DNA from: Bradyrhizobium guangzhouense
GTDB taxonomy: Bacteria; Pseudomonadota; Alphaproteobacteria; Rhizobiales; Xanthobacteraceae
Reading direction: 5' to 3'
Length of the DNA stretch: 64,000 bases
NCBI RefSeq assembly: GCF_004114955.1
Contig: NZ_CP030053.1
Location: forward strand, 6,736,001-6,800,000
Below the pieces are notes generated by a model that saw only the letters and a list, made by a program, of their open reading frames with translations, had not been told where the DNA came from and did no database searches. The position numbers were made by a program, and so were the translations under genes. Shown here in pieces: positions 8,551 through 16,693 of this stretch; the stretch's first letter is position 1, and every line of letters starts with the position of its first letter.

Positions 8551-9603
8551 ATGGCTGCAAGCGGTCTGCCCGCCAACACCAGCGGGCTCTTCGTCGAGCC
8601 CCGCGAGGACTGGCTCGCGCAATATCAGGAAGAGATCATCGATCCCTCCAGGCCGATCGTCGATCCGCATCATCATCTCTGGAATCGCGGCCATCGCTAT
8701 CTGATCGAGGAGATGGCCGCCGACATCGCCTCCGGCCACAACATCATCGCCACCGTCTATGTCGATTGCCGCTCGATGTACCGCGCGCACGGACCCGAGG
8801 CGTTCCGGCCCGTGGGCGAGGTCGAGTTCGCCAACGGTGTCGCCGCGATGAGCGCGAGCGGCGGCTACGGCAAGGCCGCGATCTGCGCCGGCATCGTCAG
8901 TCATGTCAACTTGCTGCTCGGCGATGCGGCGAGGCCCGTGCTGGAGGCCGAGATCGCCGCCGGCAACGGGCGCTTCCGCGGCATCAGGCATTCCTCCGCC
9001 TGGGATCAGGACCCCGTCGTCGCCGGCATGTATGCAAGCCGGCCGAAGGGACTGTTGCAGGACCCGGCCTTCCGCAAGGGCTTTGCCTGCCTTGCGCCGC
9101 TTGGCCTCAGCTTCGATGCCTGGCTGTTTCATCCGCAGATCGGCGAGCTAACTGAACTGGCCCGCACCTTCCCCGACACCAAGATCGTGCTCGACCATTG
9201 CGGCGGGCCGGCCGGGGTCGGCCGCTTTGCGGGACGGCGCGAAGAGGTGTTTCCGGAGTGGCGTGCCTCGATCCAGGAGATCGCGAAATGCGAGAACGTG
9301 GTGGTGAAGCTTGGCGGACTCGCGATGTGCCTGCTCGGCTACGACTTCCATCTGCGCGAGAGGCCGCCCTCATCGGAGCAGCTGGCCACGGCGTGGAAGC
9401 CTTATATCGAGACCTGCATCGAGGCGTTCGGGCCGAAGCGCGCGATGTTCGAAAGCAATTTCCCGCCCGATAAAGGTCAATGCAGCTATCAAGTGATCTT
9501 CAATGCGTTCAAGCGCATCGCAGCATCCTCGAGCGATGCGGAGAAGACGGCGCTGTTCTCCCAGACTGCCAGGGACTTTTACCGGCTCGAGCTGCCGTCA
9601 TGA
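8551..9603 (+). CDS. Amidohydrolase-family metal-dependent hydrolase (COG3618 type)
   Basis: This 350-residue TIM-barrel hydrolase has the metal-binding motif IVDPHHHLW near residue 37, IRHSSAWD near residue 148, LDHCGGP near residue 215, and a late MFESNFPPDK element containing a typical Ser-Asn in place of the usual catalytic Asp region. Members of this family hydrolyse lactones, dihydroxybenzoate-type carboxylates or related small molecules; the exact substrate is not determinable. The start ATG follows GAGGGAG. A possible cupin partner lies convergently downstream. Confidence 0.85.
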   Translation: MAASGLPANTSGLFVEPREDWLAQYQEEIIDPSRPIVDPHHHLWNRGHRYLIEEMAADIASGHNIIATVYVDCRSMYRAHGPEAFRPVGEVEFANGVAAMSASGGYGKAAICAGIVSHVNLLLGDAARPVLEAEIAAGNGRFRGIRHSSAWDQDPVVAGMYASRPKGLLQDPAFRKGFACLAPLGLSFDAWLFHPQIGELTELARTFPDTKIVLDHCGGPAGVGRFAGRREEVFPEWRASIQEIAKCENVVVKLGGLAMCLLGYDFHLRERPPSSEQLATAWKPYIETCIEAFGPKRAMFESNFPPDKGQCSYQVIFNAFKRIAASSSDAEKTALFSQTARDFYRLELPS

Positions 9604-9683
9604 CGCAAAAGAGGGGCCGGGATGTTGGTCCCGCCCCCTCTTCCGTCGTGGCCGCTGGGAAGCGTCCTTGAATTTGATGAGGA

Positions 9684-10139
9684 CTAGCCCGCGCCCATGA
9701 GCGTCGCCGGACGGCGCTCGCCGGGCGACAGGAACATGCGCTTGAGCTTGTTGATGACGCGGATCATGAAGCCGATGACGGCGGGGTTGGTCTTGCGGCA
9801 GAATGCGATCTTCTTGACGTGGCCTTCGACATGCCACTTGGCATGCGCACCGTCGCGGAAGAAGATGACGTCGCCGACGCCGTAGCGCTTCGGCGGCATG
9901 CCGTCGCTCTCGAGCACGATCGATCCTTCCAGGATCATGATCGTCTCGTCGAAATCATAGTACCAGTTGAAGCGGCCTTCGGTGCAGGACCAGATGATGG
10001 TCGAGGAGGTGCCGTCCGAACTGGTCGAGAGGATGTGCGAGCGCGACACCGGGTTGCCTTCGATGATCCAGGCCGGCTCGATCGGCCGCAGCTCCAGATC
10101 CACATCACAACTACCGATTTCAATCAATGCCCGCGACAT
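9684..10139 (-). CDS. Cupin-domain protein
   Basis: The product is a 151-residue single-domain cupin with FNWYYDFDETIMILEGSIVL (strand-turn with metal-ligand-like residues), then YGVGDVIFFRDGAHAKWHV. The first cupin motif carries Tyr/Asp/Glu rather than two histidines, so metal binding may differ from the classic family. A basic hydrophobic C-terminal tail (GFMIRVINKLKRMFLSP) looks membrane-associating. The start at 10139 (MSRALIE) is chosen because GGGGAAG lies seven bases upstream; a TTG further upstream would place that ribosome site inside the gene. A strong inverted repeat just upstream may be its operator. Confidence 0.8.
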   Translation of the reverse strand: MSRALIEIGSCDVDLELRPIEPAWIIEGNPVSRSHILSTSSDGTSSTIIWSCTEGRFNWYYDFDETIMILEGSIVLESDGMPPKRYGVGDVIFFRDGAHAKWHVEGHVKKIAFCRKTNPAVIGFMIRVINKLKRMFLSPGERRPATLMGAG

Positions 10140-10163
10140 CTGCTTCCCCAGGAGGTACAATAT

Positions 10164-10181
10164 GATTAACCGGGGTTAATC
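10164..10181. promoter_or_regulatory. Inverted repeat upstream of cupin gene (candidate operator)
   Basis: The arms GATTAACC and GGTTAATC are separated by GG, giving 8-bp arms 25 to 42 nt upstream of the cupin start codon. A second, overlapping symmetry (CCGGG-GTTAAT-CCCGG) uses the right half. The position is that of a repressor site overlapping a promoter. No regulator gene is adjacent. Confidence 0.4.
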
Positions 10182-10375
10182 CCGGATTGTTTCGAAAGAT
10201 GTTAGGAACGCTAGTCGCCGGCTTTTAATTCTTCCTTACGCAGGCACCGATAATCCACCGCAAGTTGCAGATGCGCACCTGATAACGTCCCGATTCTCCT
10301 GCAAATTCGTGCACATGAACCCATCTTTTCCGGGGTGCGACAAAGTGCGCGGAACGACCTGAGAAGGAGCCCGTG

Positions 10376-10930
10376 ATGCCCCTGACCCCGGAGGTCCTGA
10401 CAGTCCATGGCGACGTCGTCGCCTGGCTCGGCAGCCTTGATGTCTCATTCGCACCGGACGAAGAATCCTGGTTCACCGTCGACGGCGTCGAAAGCCCCCG
10501 GCAGATCGGAATTGACGCCTCAGGCGGCGCCTTCGTGCAGCTGCCGTCGCAAAATGTGCTCTACGTCTCATCGGAAGGTCGCGCGGGTATCATCGCCCGG
10601 AGCTTCGAGGCGTTCATCCAGCTCGTCGTTGCCCGCCCCTATTGGCTCGACATCCTCAAATTCTCCGCAGGCGGCGATCTCCCACAAATGCGGCGCGCGG
10701 CGGATGCGCTCGAGGCGACGCTCGAGGACGAGGACGACGTCAACGAGGCGAGAGAGGAAATCCGATCGCGCCTCGACCTGCCGGAGGCGGACGATCCGGT
10801 CGGCGCGCTCTACGATGCGGTCGCGGCGTCCGACGCCATCGTGCGAGCCATGGACGGCTGCCCGTTCACGACGCTGTTCAACCGCTTCAACATCGACAAC
10901 AACCCGATGCTGCGCAACGCGGCGGCGTGA
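10376..10930 (+). CDS. Conserved hypothetical protein
   Basis: This soluble acidic protein of about 184 residues starts MPLTPEVLTVHGDVVAWLG after GAGAAGGAG. It has an N-terminal mixed region with WFTVDGVE and VQLPSQNVLYVSSEGRAG, then a strongly acidic helix near residues 110-130 (LEATLEDEDDVNEAREE), and ends FNRFNIDNNPMLRNAAA. No signal peptide or membrane segment is visible. The pattern faintly recalls SMI1/KNR4 (SUKH) proteins but I cannot assign it. It is convergent with the aminopeptidase gene, with a perfect hairpin between the two. Confidence 0.65.
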   Translation: MPLTPEVLTVHGDVVAWLGSLDVSFAPDEESWFTVDGVESPRQIGIDASGGAFVQLPSQNVLYVSSEGRAGIIARSFEAFIQLVVARPYWLDILKFSAGGDLPQMRRAADALEATLEDEDDVNEAREEIRSRLDLPEADDPVGALYDAVAASDAIVRAMDGCPFTTLFNRFNIDNNPMLRNAAA

Positions 10931-10955
10931 GTGACCGGGACGTTGGCTCGTTGTT

Positions 10956-10978
10956 CACCTCTCCCCCCGGGAGAGGTG
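10956..10978. repeat. Hairpin repeat CACCTCTCCC / GGGAGAGGTG
   Basis: Perfect 10-bp arms with a CCC loop lie between two convergent genes. Related hairpins occur at 16468-16488 and 16625-16647, so this is a dispersed intergenic repeat family. It may also act as a two-way transcription terminator or mRNA 3'-end stabiliser; there is no T-tract. Confidence 0.7.
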
Positions 10979-11004
10979 TAGAACGCCGGAGGCGCACGAC
11001 CTGC

Positions 11005-12261
11005 TTACTTCGCCCACTCGCCCTTGCGGAATACCGGCACCTTGCTGCCATCGGCCAGGATGCCGTCGATGTCGGTCTCGGCCGAGCCGATCATCCAGTC
11101 GATATGGATCAGGCTCTGATTGCCGCCTTGCGCGGCGATCTGCTGCGGCGTCAGCTGAGCGCCATTGATGAAGCACTTCGAATAGCACTGGCCGAGCGCG
11201 ATGTGGGAAGCCGCATTCTCGTCGAACAACGTGTTGTAGAACAACAGCCCGCTCTGCGAGATCGGCGAGGAATGCGGCACCAGCGCCACTTCGCCGAGCC
11301 GACGCGCGCCCTCGTCGGTGTCGAGCACCTTGTTCAGCACCTCTGCACCACGCGAAGCCTTGGCATCGACGATCTTGCCGTCCTCGAAGCGCACCGCGAT
11401 GTTGTCGATCAGCGTGCCCTGGTAGGACAGCGGCTTCGAGCTCACGACATGACCGTAGACCCGCCGGCAATGCGGCGTGGTGAACACCTCTTCGGTCGGA
11501 ATGTTGGCGTTGCAGCTGATGCCGTTCTTGGAGAGCGAGGCGCCGCCTTCCCATTCATGACCGTCGGCAAGGCCGATGGTGAGGTCGGTGCCGGGACCTG
11601 AATATTGCAGCGCGCGGAAGCGCTGGCCGTTGAGCCAGTTGGTGCGCTCGCGCAGCACCGCATTGTGGCTCGCCCAATTCGCCATCGCGTCCTCGCGATC
11701 GACACGGGATGCCGCGAAGATCGCGTCCGCGAGCTTGCCGATCGCGACCTCCTCGGGATCTTCAGGGAACACCTGCTCGGCCCAGGACGGGCTCGGATAG
11801 GCGATGATGTTCCAGTTGGTGTCGAAATTGACGATCTTCTCCAGCGCCGGCTGATAGGCCATGGAATTGGCCTTGCTGGCGCGCGCGACCTTGGACGGAT
11901 CCTCCCCCGACAGCAGCATCGGATTGTCGCCGACAATGGCGAGCCGCGCGGTGTTGTCCGAGAACGCCTTGGCCATGCCCTCGTAGAGCCAGTTGGCGGC
12001 GCGATCAAAGCTATTGTCCTGGCCGTAGCGGTAGCGCGCCAACGTCATCTCTTCGTCGGAGAGGATCGGCGTCACGATACCGGCGCCGGCCTTGTAGGCG
12101 TGGACCGCGATTCGCCGCACCAGCGGCAGCGCGATCGCAGGCGCCGTGAGAAGAAGATCCTGTCCCGGCCGCAAGCCCAGTCCCACCTTCACCGCTACCT
12201 CGGCCAGCCGGTCGAGCTTCACGGGATCGATGGACGTGGCGGAATTGCGTTGATCGGTCAT
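11005..12261 (-). CDS. M29-family aminopeptidase
   Basis: This 418-residue cytoplasmic metallo-aminopeptidase is of the thermophilic aminopeptidase (AmpS/PepS) family. Family features include VGLGLRPGQDLLLTAP near residue 28, ARYRYGQD, GTDLTIGLADGHEWEGG and ANIPTEEVFTTPHCRRVYG (Glu and His metal ligands), then VALVPHSSPIS and the C-terminal LIHIDWMIGSAETDIDG. The family releases N-terminal amino acids and needs two divalent metals. The start ATG at 12261 has the expected N-terminus. It is probably transcribed alone: the next gene upstream on the same strand is separated by about 110 bases. Confidence 0.92.
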   Translation of the reverse strand: MTDQRNSATSIDPVKLDRLAEVAVKVGLGLRPGQDLLLTAPAIALPLVRRIAVHAYKAGAGIVTPILSDEEMTLARYRYGQDNSFDRAANWLYEGMAKAFSDNTARLAIVGDNPMLLSGEDPSKVARASKANSMAYQPALEKIVNFDTNWNIIAYPSPSWAEQVFPEDPEEVAIGKLADAIFAASRVDREDAMANWASHNAVLRERTNWLNGQRFRALQYSGPGTDLTIGLADGHEWEGGASLSKNGISCNANIPTEEVFTTPHCRRVYGHVVSSKPLSYQGTLIDNIAVRFEDGKIVDAKASRGAEVLNKVLDTDEGARRLGEVALVPHSSPISQSGLLFYNTLFDENAASHIALGQCYSKCFINGAQLTPQQIAAQGGNQSLIHIDWMIGSAETDIDGILADGSKVPVFRKGEWAK

Positions 12262-12373
12262 GCCGGGCCCTCTGTCGGAATCTACAGTTCAATCTAAGTC
12301 TAGCATCACGGGGCACAAGTGTGCGAGCGCCTTGCGCGACCTGAAAGATACGCAGTTTCACGCATCTTGGTTT

Positions 12374-13735
12374 TCAACGCGTTGCCGATCTCAGCACCCG
12401 ATCGACCATTTCAGGCGCAAGGCCGAGGTAATTTTTCGGTGAAGTGAGGGCCTCAATTGCGGCGCGATCGATCCTGACGGAGACGCGGGTGTCGGCCGAG
12501 AGCGCGTCTGCGAGGGTCAGACCCTTCTCGTTGGCGAGCCGGCAGGCATCGTAGACCACGTCGTGCGCCTCCTGCCGTCCCATCTGCGGCGCCAGCCCCA
12601 TCATGACCGCTTCGGCCACAATCAGACCGCGACTAAGGGCGAGGTTGTCGTTCATCTTCGCCTCGTCCACGATGAGGCCGGCGAGCGCGAACTTCGCCTG
12701 GTGCAGCGCGCCTGCGGTCAGCACGAAACTCTCGGGGATCGCCATCCATTCGGCGTGCCAAGGACCGGTGGCACGCTCGAAATCCTGCACCATGGCATCC
12801 AGCATCAGGCCCGCCTGCTGGCGCACGGCCTTGCTTGCGGCAAGCATCAGCTCCGACGAGATCGGGTTGCGCTTCTGCGGCATGGTCGAGGAGGCGCCGC
12901 GCCCCTTGACGAAGGGCTCGTAGACTTCGGCGAACTCGGTCGAGGCCATGATCATGATGTCGAGCGCGATCTTGCCGAGCGAGCCGGTGACGAGCGCGAG
13001 GAAATTCACGGCTTCCGCAAACCCGTCGCGCGCGACATGCCAGGTCGAGGCGGGGACACCGAGCTCGAGCTCGGCGCAGAGCGCCTCCTGCACCTCGAAC
13101 CCCTTGTCGCCGAGCGAGGCCAGCGTGCCGGCTGCGCCGGCAAACTGGCCGACTAGAACGCGCGGCTTCAGTTGAGCAAGACGCTCGGCATGACGGTCGA
13201 ACATCGCAAGCCAGATCGCGGTCTTGTAGCCAAAGGTCACCGGCAGCGCCTGCTGGAGATGGGTACGGCCGGCCATCGGCGTGTCGCGATGGCGCCGCGA
13301 GAGATCCGCGAGGATCTTTCGCAGCTCGGCGATGTCGCGTTCGATGATCTCGAATCCGGCGCGCAACTGCAGCACCACGGCGGTATCCATGATGTCCTGC
13401 GTGGTCGCGCCCCAATGCACGTAGCGGCCGGCCTCTCCGCATTGCTTCACCATCTGATGCACCAGCGGGAGGATCGGATAGCCGACGATGTCGGTTTCCT
13501 GCCGCAACAGATCGAAGTCGAGCGCTGTGACATCGGTCCGCGCCGCGATCTGATCGGCGGCCTCCCGCGGGATCACGCCGCATCGCGCCTCCGCCTTCGC
13601 CAGCGCCACCTCGACCTCGGCGTAGCGTGCGACCAGCGCGACGTCGGAAAACACCTCGCGCATCGCAGGCGTGCCAAAGGCATCGCGGAACAGCATAGAA
13701 TCGAGCACGGTGGTCGAGGCGGAAAAAGCGGGCAT
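12374..13735 (-). CDS. Fumarase/aspartase-superfamily lyase (adenylosuccinate lyase / PcaB-like)
   Basis: This 453-residue enzyme of the class-II fumarase/aspartase fold carries the conserved signature GASSTMPQKRNP at residues 280-291 (catalytic Ser loop) and HWGATTQDIMDT at 107-118. Lyases of this type remove fumarate from adenylosuccinate or argininosuccinate, or cycloisomerise 3-carboxymuconate. The overall pattern is closest to 3-carboxy-cis,cis-muconate cycloisomerase or the second adenylosuccinate-lyase family. No other protocatechuate or purine gene is adjacent, so the substrate is open. The start is taken at MPAFSAS; an open frame extends 47 codons upstream but lacks protein-like sequence. 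Confidence 0.85.
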   Translation of the reverse strand: MPAFSASTTVLDSMLFRDAFGTPAMREVFSDVALVARYAEVEVALAKAEARCGVIPREAADQIAARTDVTALDFDLLRQETDIVGYPILPLVHQMVKQCGEAGRYVHWGATTQDIMDTAVVLQLRAGFEIIERDIAELRKILADLSRRHRDTPMAGRTHLQQALPVTFGYKTAIWLAMFDRHAERLAQLKPRVLVGQFAGAAGTLASLGDKGFEVQEALCAELELGVPASTWHVARDGFAEAVNFLALVTGSLGKIALDIMIMASTEFAEVYEPFVKGRGASSTMPQKRNPISSELMLAASKAVRQQAGLMLDAMVQDFERATGPWHAEWMAIPESFVLTAGALHQAKFALAGLIVDEAKMNDNLALSRGLIVAEAVMMGLAPQMGRQEAHDVVYDACRLANEKGLTLADALSADTRVSVRIDRAAIEALTSPKNYLGLAPEMVDRVLRSATR

Positions 13736-14039
13736 GGGCGTTTTCTTTATGGTTGGCGCTTGGGTGGGGTAGCTTACGCGGGAGGTGGCATTCGGCAATG
13801 AGCATTCATTGCTCGACACACGTTCTCGGTGTTCGCCCATACGACAGATGTCGTCCTGGCGAAAGCCAGGACCCATTGCCCCAGAGAGGGCTTGGCGAAA
13901 ACTGGGAGCTGGTATCGATACCGACCTTCATCCGCCCCCACTCGGCCACGGGGCCTGATCGCAATCTCCAGAAGCTGCATCCACCCTGCTCCCTGACAGG
14001 ACAGGGTGGATTGCTTCGACAGATCGGACGTGCCGCCCT
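13736..14039. repeat. Intergenic stretch with dispersed repeat (13851-13882)
   Basis: There is no gene between the lyase and GFA genes. Bases 13851-13882 carry a unit reading CGTCCTGGCGAAAGCCAGGA then CCCATTGCCCC. It contains the inverted repeat TCCTGGC-GAAA-GCCAGGA. The same unit recurs at 42604-42636 and, inverted, near 42697-42722. A further short inverted element (CCTGTCC...) lies near 14000. Confidence 0.7.
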
Positions 14040-14462
14040 CTACTCTTGCATCATCTCGCCGCTGCCGCCGAACTCGGCTGGAAAATCCTTCAGCTTCGGC
14101 AGACCGTCGCGCATCGGCAGCACGGTCTCGGCATAGTTGACGTGGACGCCGGGCGCGAATTTGAGCGTCGGGATCGTGGCGGTGAAGACGTCGATCATGC
14201 CGAGCGGCGGATGATTGGTCATGAGATGGCCGCCGCACTTCTTGCAGAATTTGCGCTCACTGAGCGGCGTCTTGGCGTAGGTCGCCACATGCTCGGCGCC
14301 TTCAGTGACGCGCACGGCTTCCGGCTTCCACAGGCTGAACGCATTCACCGGACCGCCCGACCAGGAGCGGCAGGACCGGCAGTGGCAATATCCCATGGCT
14401 TCAGGCTCGCCCGTGACCTCGAGCGCAACCGCGCCGCAGAAGCAGTTCCCGACATGTGTCAT
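14040..14462 (-). CDS. GFA-family (CENP-V/GFA domain) protein
   Basis: This zinc-binding protein of 140 residues has the glutathione-dependent formaldehyde-activating (GFA) fold: GNCFCGAVAL (Cys7, Cys9), MGYCHCRSCRSW and FCKKCGGHL, the set of paired cysteines that bind two zinc ions. The family includes the Paracoccus Gfa enzyme, but most single-domain members have no proven activity. ATG 14462 is preceded by CGGAGAATCACG, a good ribosome site. Up to 20 upstream codons remain open but are basic and unlike the family. Confidence 0.88.
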   Translation of the reverse strand: MTHVGNCFCGAVALEVTGEPEAMGYCHCRSCRSWSGGPVNAFSLWKPEAVRVTEGAEHVATYAKTPLSERKFCKKCGGHLMTNHPPLGMIDVFTATIPTLKFAPGVHVNYAETVLPMRDGLPKLKDFPAEFGGSGEMMQE

Positions 14463-14888
14463 CGTGATTCTCCGTTTATTTGTCTTTGAAAGCAGGCAGG
14501 TTCCTCCGTGCCTTGGTGCCACATCCTCCTTTCGAAGGACACGGTCGAGGCACGCGAAGGTTACACTGACTTTCGCCAGGGAATAAGCATCGACACCCGC
14601 TGTTTGCGCCGCCGGTACTCGTCGCCGAAGAGATCGTCTTCGCCATGCAGGACGAGATCATCGGGTACATCGTCACGGCGATCGAACCGGCTCCGGAGCC
14701 CTTGAAAGGTGAAACAGGACGCGCTGTACATTTTTTGTGCTGACACTGTCGAGACTTTCATCTTGCGGCACGGAACGGGACCGTGTGAGCCTCGCGCCCG
14801 GATGGGGACTGGGATGGGTCGGCCGTCGCTTCTCGCGCGAGGACGTCGCGAAGCGCTTGCGGCCGGTCGCGCTTGAGAAAGATACGAC
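14463..14888. other. Intergenic stretch upstream of peptide-transport operon
   Basis: This divergent region lies between the GFA gene (leftward) and the peptide-binding protein gene (rightward). It holds a possible gene remnant (listed separately) at 14561-14670 and, nearer the operon, GC-rich sequence that should include the operon promoter. No clear sigma-70 pair or operator was recognised. Confidence 0.4.
14561..14670 (-). pseudogene. Possible C-terminal remnant of an isoprenylcysteine methyltransferase-like gene
   Basis: One minus-strand frame ends LFGDEYRRRKQRVSMLIPW followed by four residues and a stop. This closely resembles the C-terminal end of bacterial isoprenylcysteine carboxyl methyltransferase-family membrane proteins, which end in a FG-x-EY-x-x-Y-x-x-RV-P-x-LIP pattern. 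Upstream sequence in the frame shows no membrane segments, so the rest of the gene appears lost. The resemblance rests on a short motif and may be chance. Confidence 0.3.
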
Positions 14889-16439
14889 ATGTCGAAACGA
14901 GTGTTGCTTGGTCTCCTCCTCGCTTGCGGGCTCACGGCCTCGGCGCTGGCGCAGGAGCCGAAGACGGGCGGCGTGATCAATGCCGTGATTCAGCCCGAGC
15001 CGCCCGGCCTGATGCTGGCGATGATCCAGAATGGTCCGACCCAGATGGTGTCGGGCAACATTTTCGAAGGCCTGTTGCGCTACAGCCCCAAGCTCGAGCC
15101 GGAGCCGGAGCTCGCCGAGAGCTGGAGCGTCAGCGAGGACGCCAAGACCTATACTTTCAAGCTCCGCAAGGGCGTCACCTGGCACGACGGCAAGCCCTTC
15201 ACCTCGGCCGACGTGCTGTTCTCGATCGAGATGCTGAAGCAGACCCACGCACGCGCCCGCAACAACCTCGCGCAGGTCGACAAGGTCGAGGCGCCCGACG
15301 ATTACACCGTCGTGTTCACGCTGAAGCAGCCGTTCGGCCCGTTCCTCGGCATCTTCGAGGTCGGCTCGATGCCGATGGTGCCGAAGCATCTCTACGAAGG
15401 CACCGACTGGAAGACCAATCCTTACAACAACGCGCCTGTGGGCACCGGCCCCTTCATGTTCAAGGAATGGCAGAAGGGCTCGTTCATTCGCCTCGTCAAG
15501 AATCCGAACTATTACGAGAAGGGCAAGCCCTATATCGACGAGATCTACTGGCAGATCATCCCCGACGCCGCCGCGCGTTCGGTGGCCTATGAAACCGGCA
15601 AGGTCGATGTGCTGCCCGGCGGCTCGGTCGAGAATTTCGACGTGCCGCGGCTGTCCAAGCTGAAGGACACCTGCGTCACCGGCGCCGGCTGGGAGTTCTT
15701 CTCGCCACTGGCCTGGCTGTGGCTCAACAACCGCCAGGGCCCGCTCGCCGACAAGCGCGTGCGGCAGGCGATCATGTACGCGATCGATCGCGATTTCGCC
15801 AAGGACGTGATCTGGAACGGGCTCGGCAAGGTTGCGACCGGCCCGTCGGCCTCGACCATCAAGTTCTACACCGGCGACGTGCCGAAATATCCTTACGATC
15901 CCGCCAAGGCCAAGGCGCTGCTGAAGGAGGCCGGCTACAAGGGCGAGAAGATCCGCCTGTTGCCGCTCGCCTATGGCGAGACCTGGCAGCGCTGGGGTGA
16001 AGCCGTGAAGCAGAACCTGATGGACGTCGGCATGAACATCGAGACCATCTCGACCGACGTTGCCGGCGGCAACCAGAAGATCGGCGACTGGGACTACGAC
16101 ATCGCCTTCACCTATCTCTACCAGTACGGCGATCCCGCGCTCGGCGTGGGGCGCAATTACGTCTCCAGCGCCATCGCCAAGGGCCAGGTGTTCAACAACG
16201 TCGAGGGTTACTCGAACCCGGAGATCGACAAGCTGTTCGCCGACGGCGCGGTCGCAACGCCCGATACCAAGCGCAAGGAGATCTACGAGAAGGCACAGAA
16301 GATCCTGGTCGAGGACGTGCCGGTGGCCTGGATGCTCGAACTGCAATTCCCGACCATCATGCGCTGCAAGGTCAAGAACCTGATCACCACGGCGATCGGG
16401 GTCAATGACGGCTTCAAGGACGCATGGCTCGACAAGTGA
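14889..16439 (+). CDS. ABC transporter periplasmic peptide-binding protein (SBP family 5)
   Basis: This 516-residue protein has a signal peptide ending ASALAQ at about residue 21. Family-5 features include LAESWSVSEDAKTYTFKLRKGVTWHDGKPF near residue 80 (the core is TFKLRKGVTWHDG), VGTGPFMFKEWQKG, and VRQAIMYAIDRDF near residue 295. It binds peptides, or sometimes opines or nickel, in the periplasm and delivers them to the permeases encoded downstream. It is the first gene of a four-gene operon with two permeases and a fused ATPase. A 254-bp hairpin-rich gap separates it from the permeases and may let it be expressed at a higher level. Confidence 0.93.
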   Translation: MSKRVLLGLLLACGLTASALAQEPKTGGVINAVIQPEPPGLMLAMIQNGPTQMVSGNIFEGLLRYSPKLEPEPELAESWSVSEDAKTYTFKLRKGVTWHDGKPFTSADVLFSIEMLKQTHARARNNLAQVDKVEAPDDYTVVFTLKQPFGPFLGIFEVGSMPMVPKHLYEGTDWKTNPYNNAPVGTGPFMFKEWQKGSFIRLVKNPNYYEKGKPYIDEIYWQIIPDAAARSVAYETGKVDVLPGGSVENFDVPRLSKLKDTCVTGAGWEFFSPLAWLWLNNRQGPLADKRVRQAIMYAIDRDFAKDVIWNGLGKVATGPSASTIKFYTGDVPKYPYDPAKAKALLKEAGYKGEKIRLLPLAYGETWQRWGEAVKQNLMDVGMNIETISTDVAGGNQKIGDWDYDIAFTYLYQYGDPALGVGRNYVSSAIAKGQVFNNVEGYSNPEIDKLFADGAVATPDTKRKEIYEKAQKILVEDVPVAWMLELQFPTIMRCKVKNLITTAIGVNDGFKDAWLDK

Positions 16440-16467
16440 GGGTGAGCGCTGAGGCATCGGCGGTGCT

Positions 16468-16647
16468 CACCTCTCCCGTAGGGAGAGGCATAGGCCGCCA
16501 TTGGCGGCCGTTTTCAAGAACGCCGAAGCAAAGCTTCGGCTATGTCGCATCGCAAGATGCGATCCGGGTGAGGGGCAGCGTTCCCTCGTGGGACCTGATC
16601 CCCCTCACCCGCGGCTTCGGCGCGACCTCTCCCCGTTGGGGAGAGGT
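16468..16647. repeat. Mosaic of hairpin repeats inside the peptide-transport operon
   Basis: At least five inverted repeats follow each other. They are CACCTCTCCC/GGGAGAGG (16468-16488), GGCCGCCA/TGGCGGCC (16493-16509), GCCGAAGC/GCTTCGGC (about 16520-16539), CGCATC/GATGCG (about 16548-16563) and ACCTCTCCCC/GGGGAGAGGT (16625-16647). Such blocks are common between bradyrhizobial genes. Here they lie between the binding protein and its permeases. Confidence 0.75.
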
Positions 16648-16693
16648 GTCCCTCGCGGCGAGACTACCTCAATCAACTGGCATGCAAATCTAA

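Noticed and set aside
16468..16647. CRISPR array
   Set aside because: The repeats are unlike each other and have no regular spacing or spacers.
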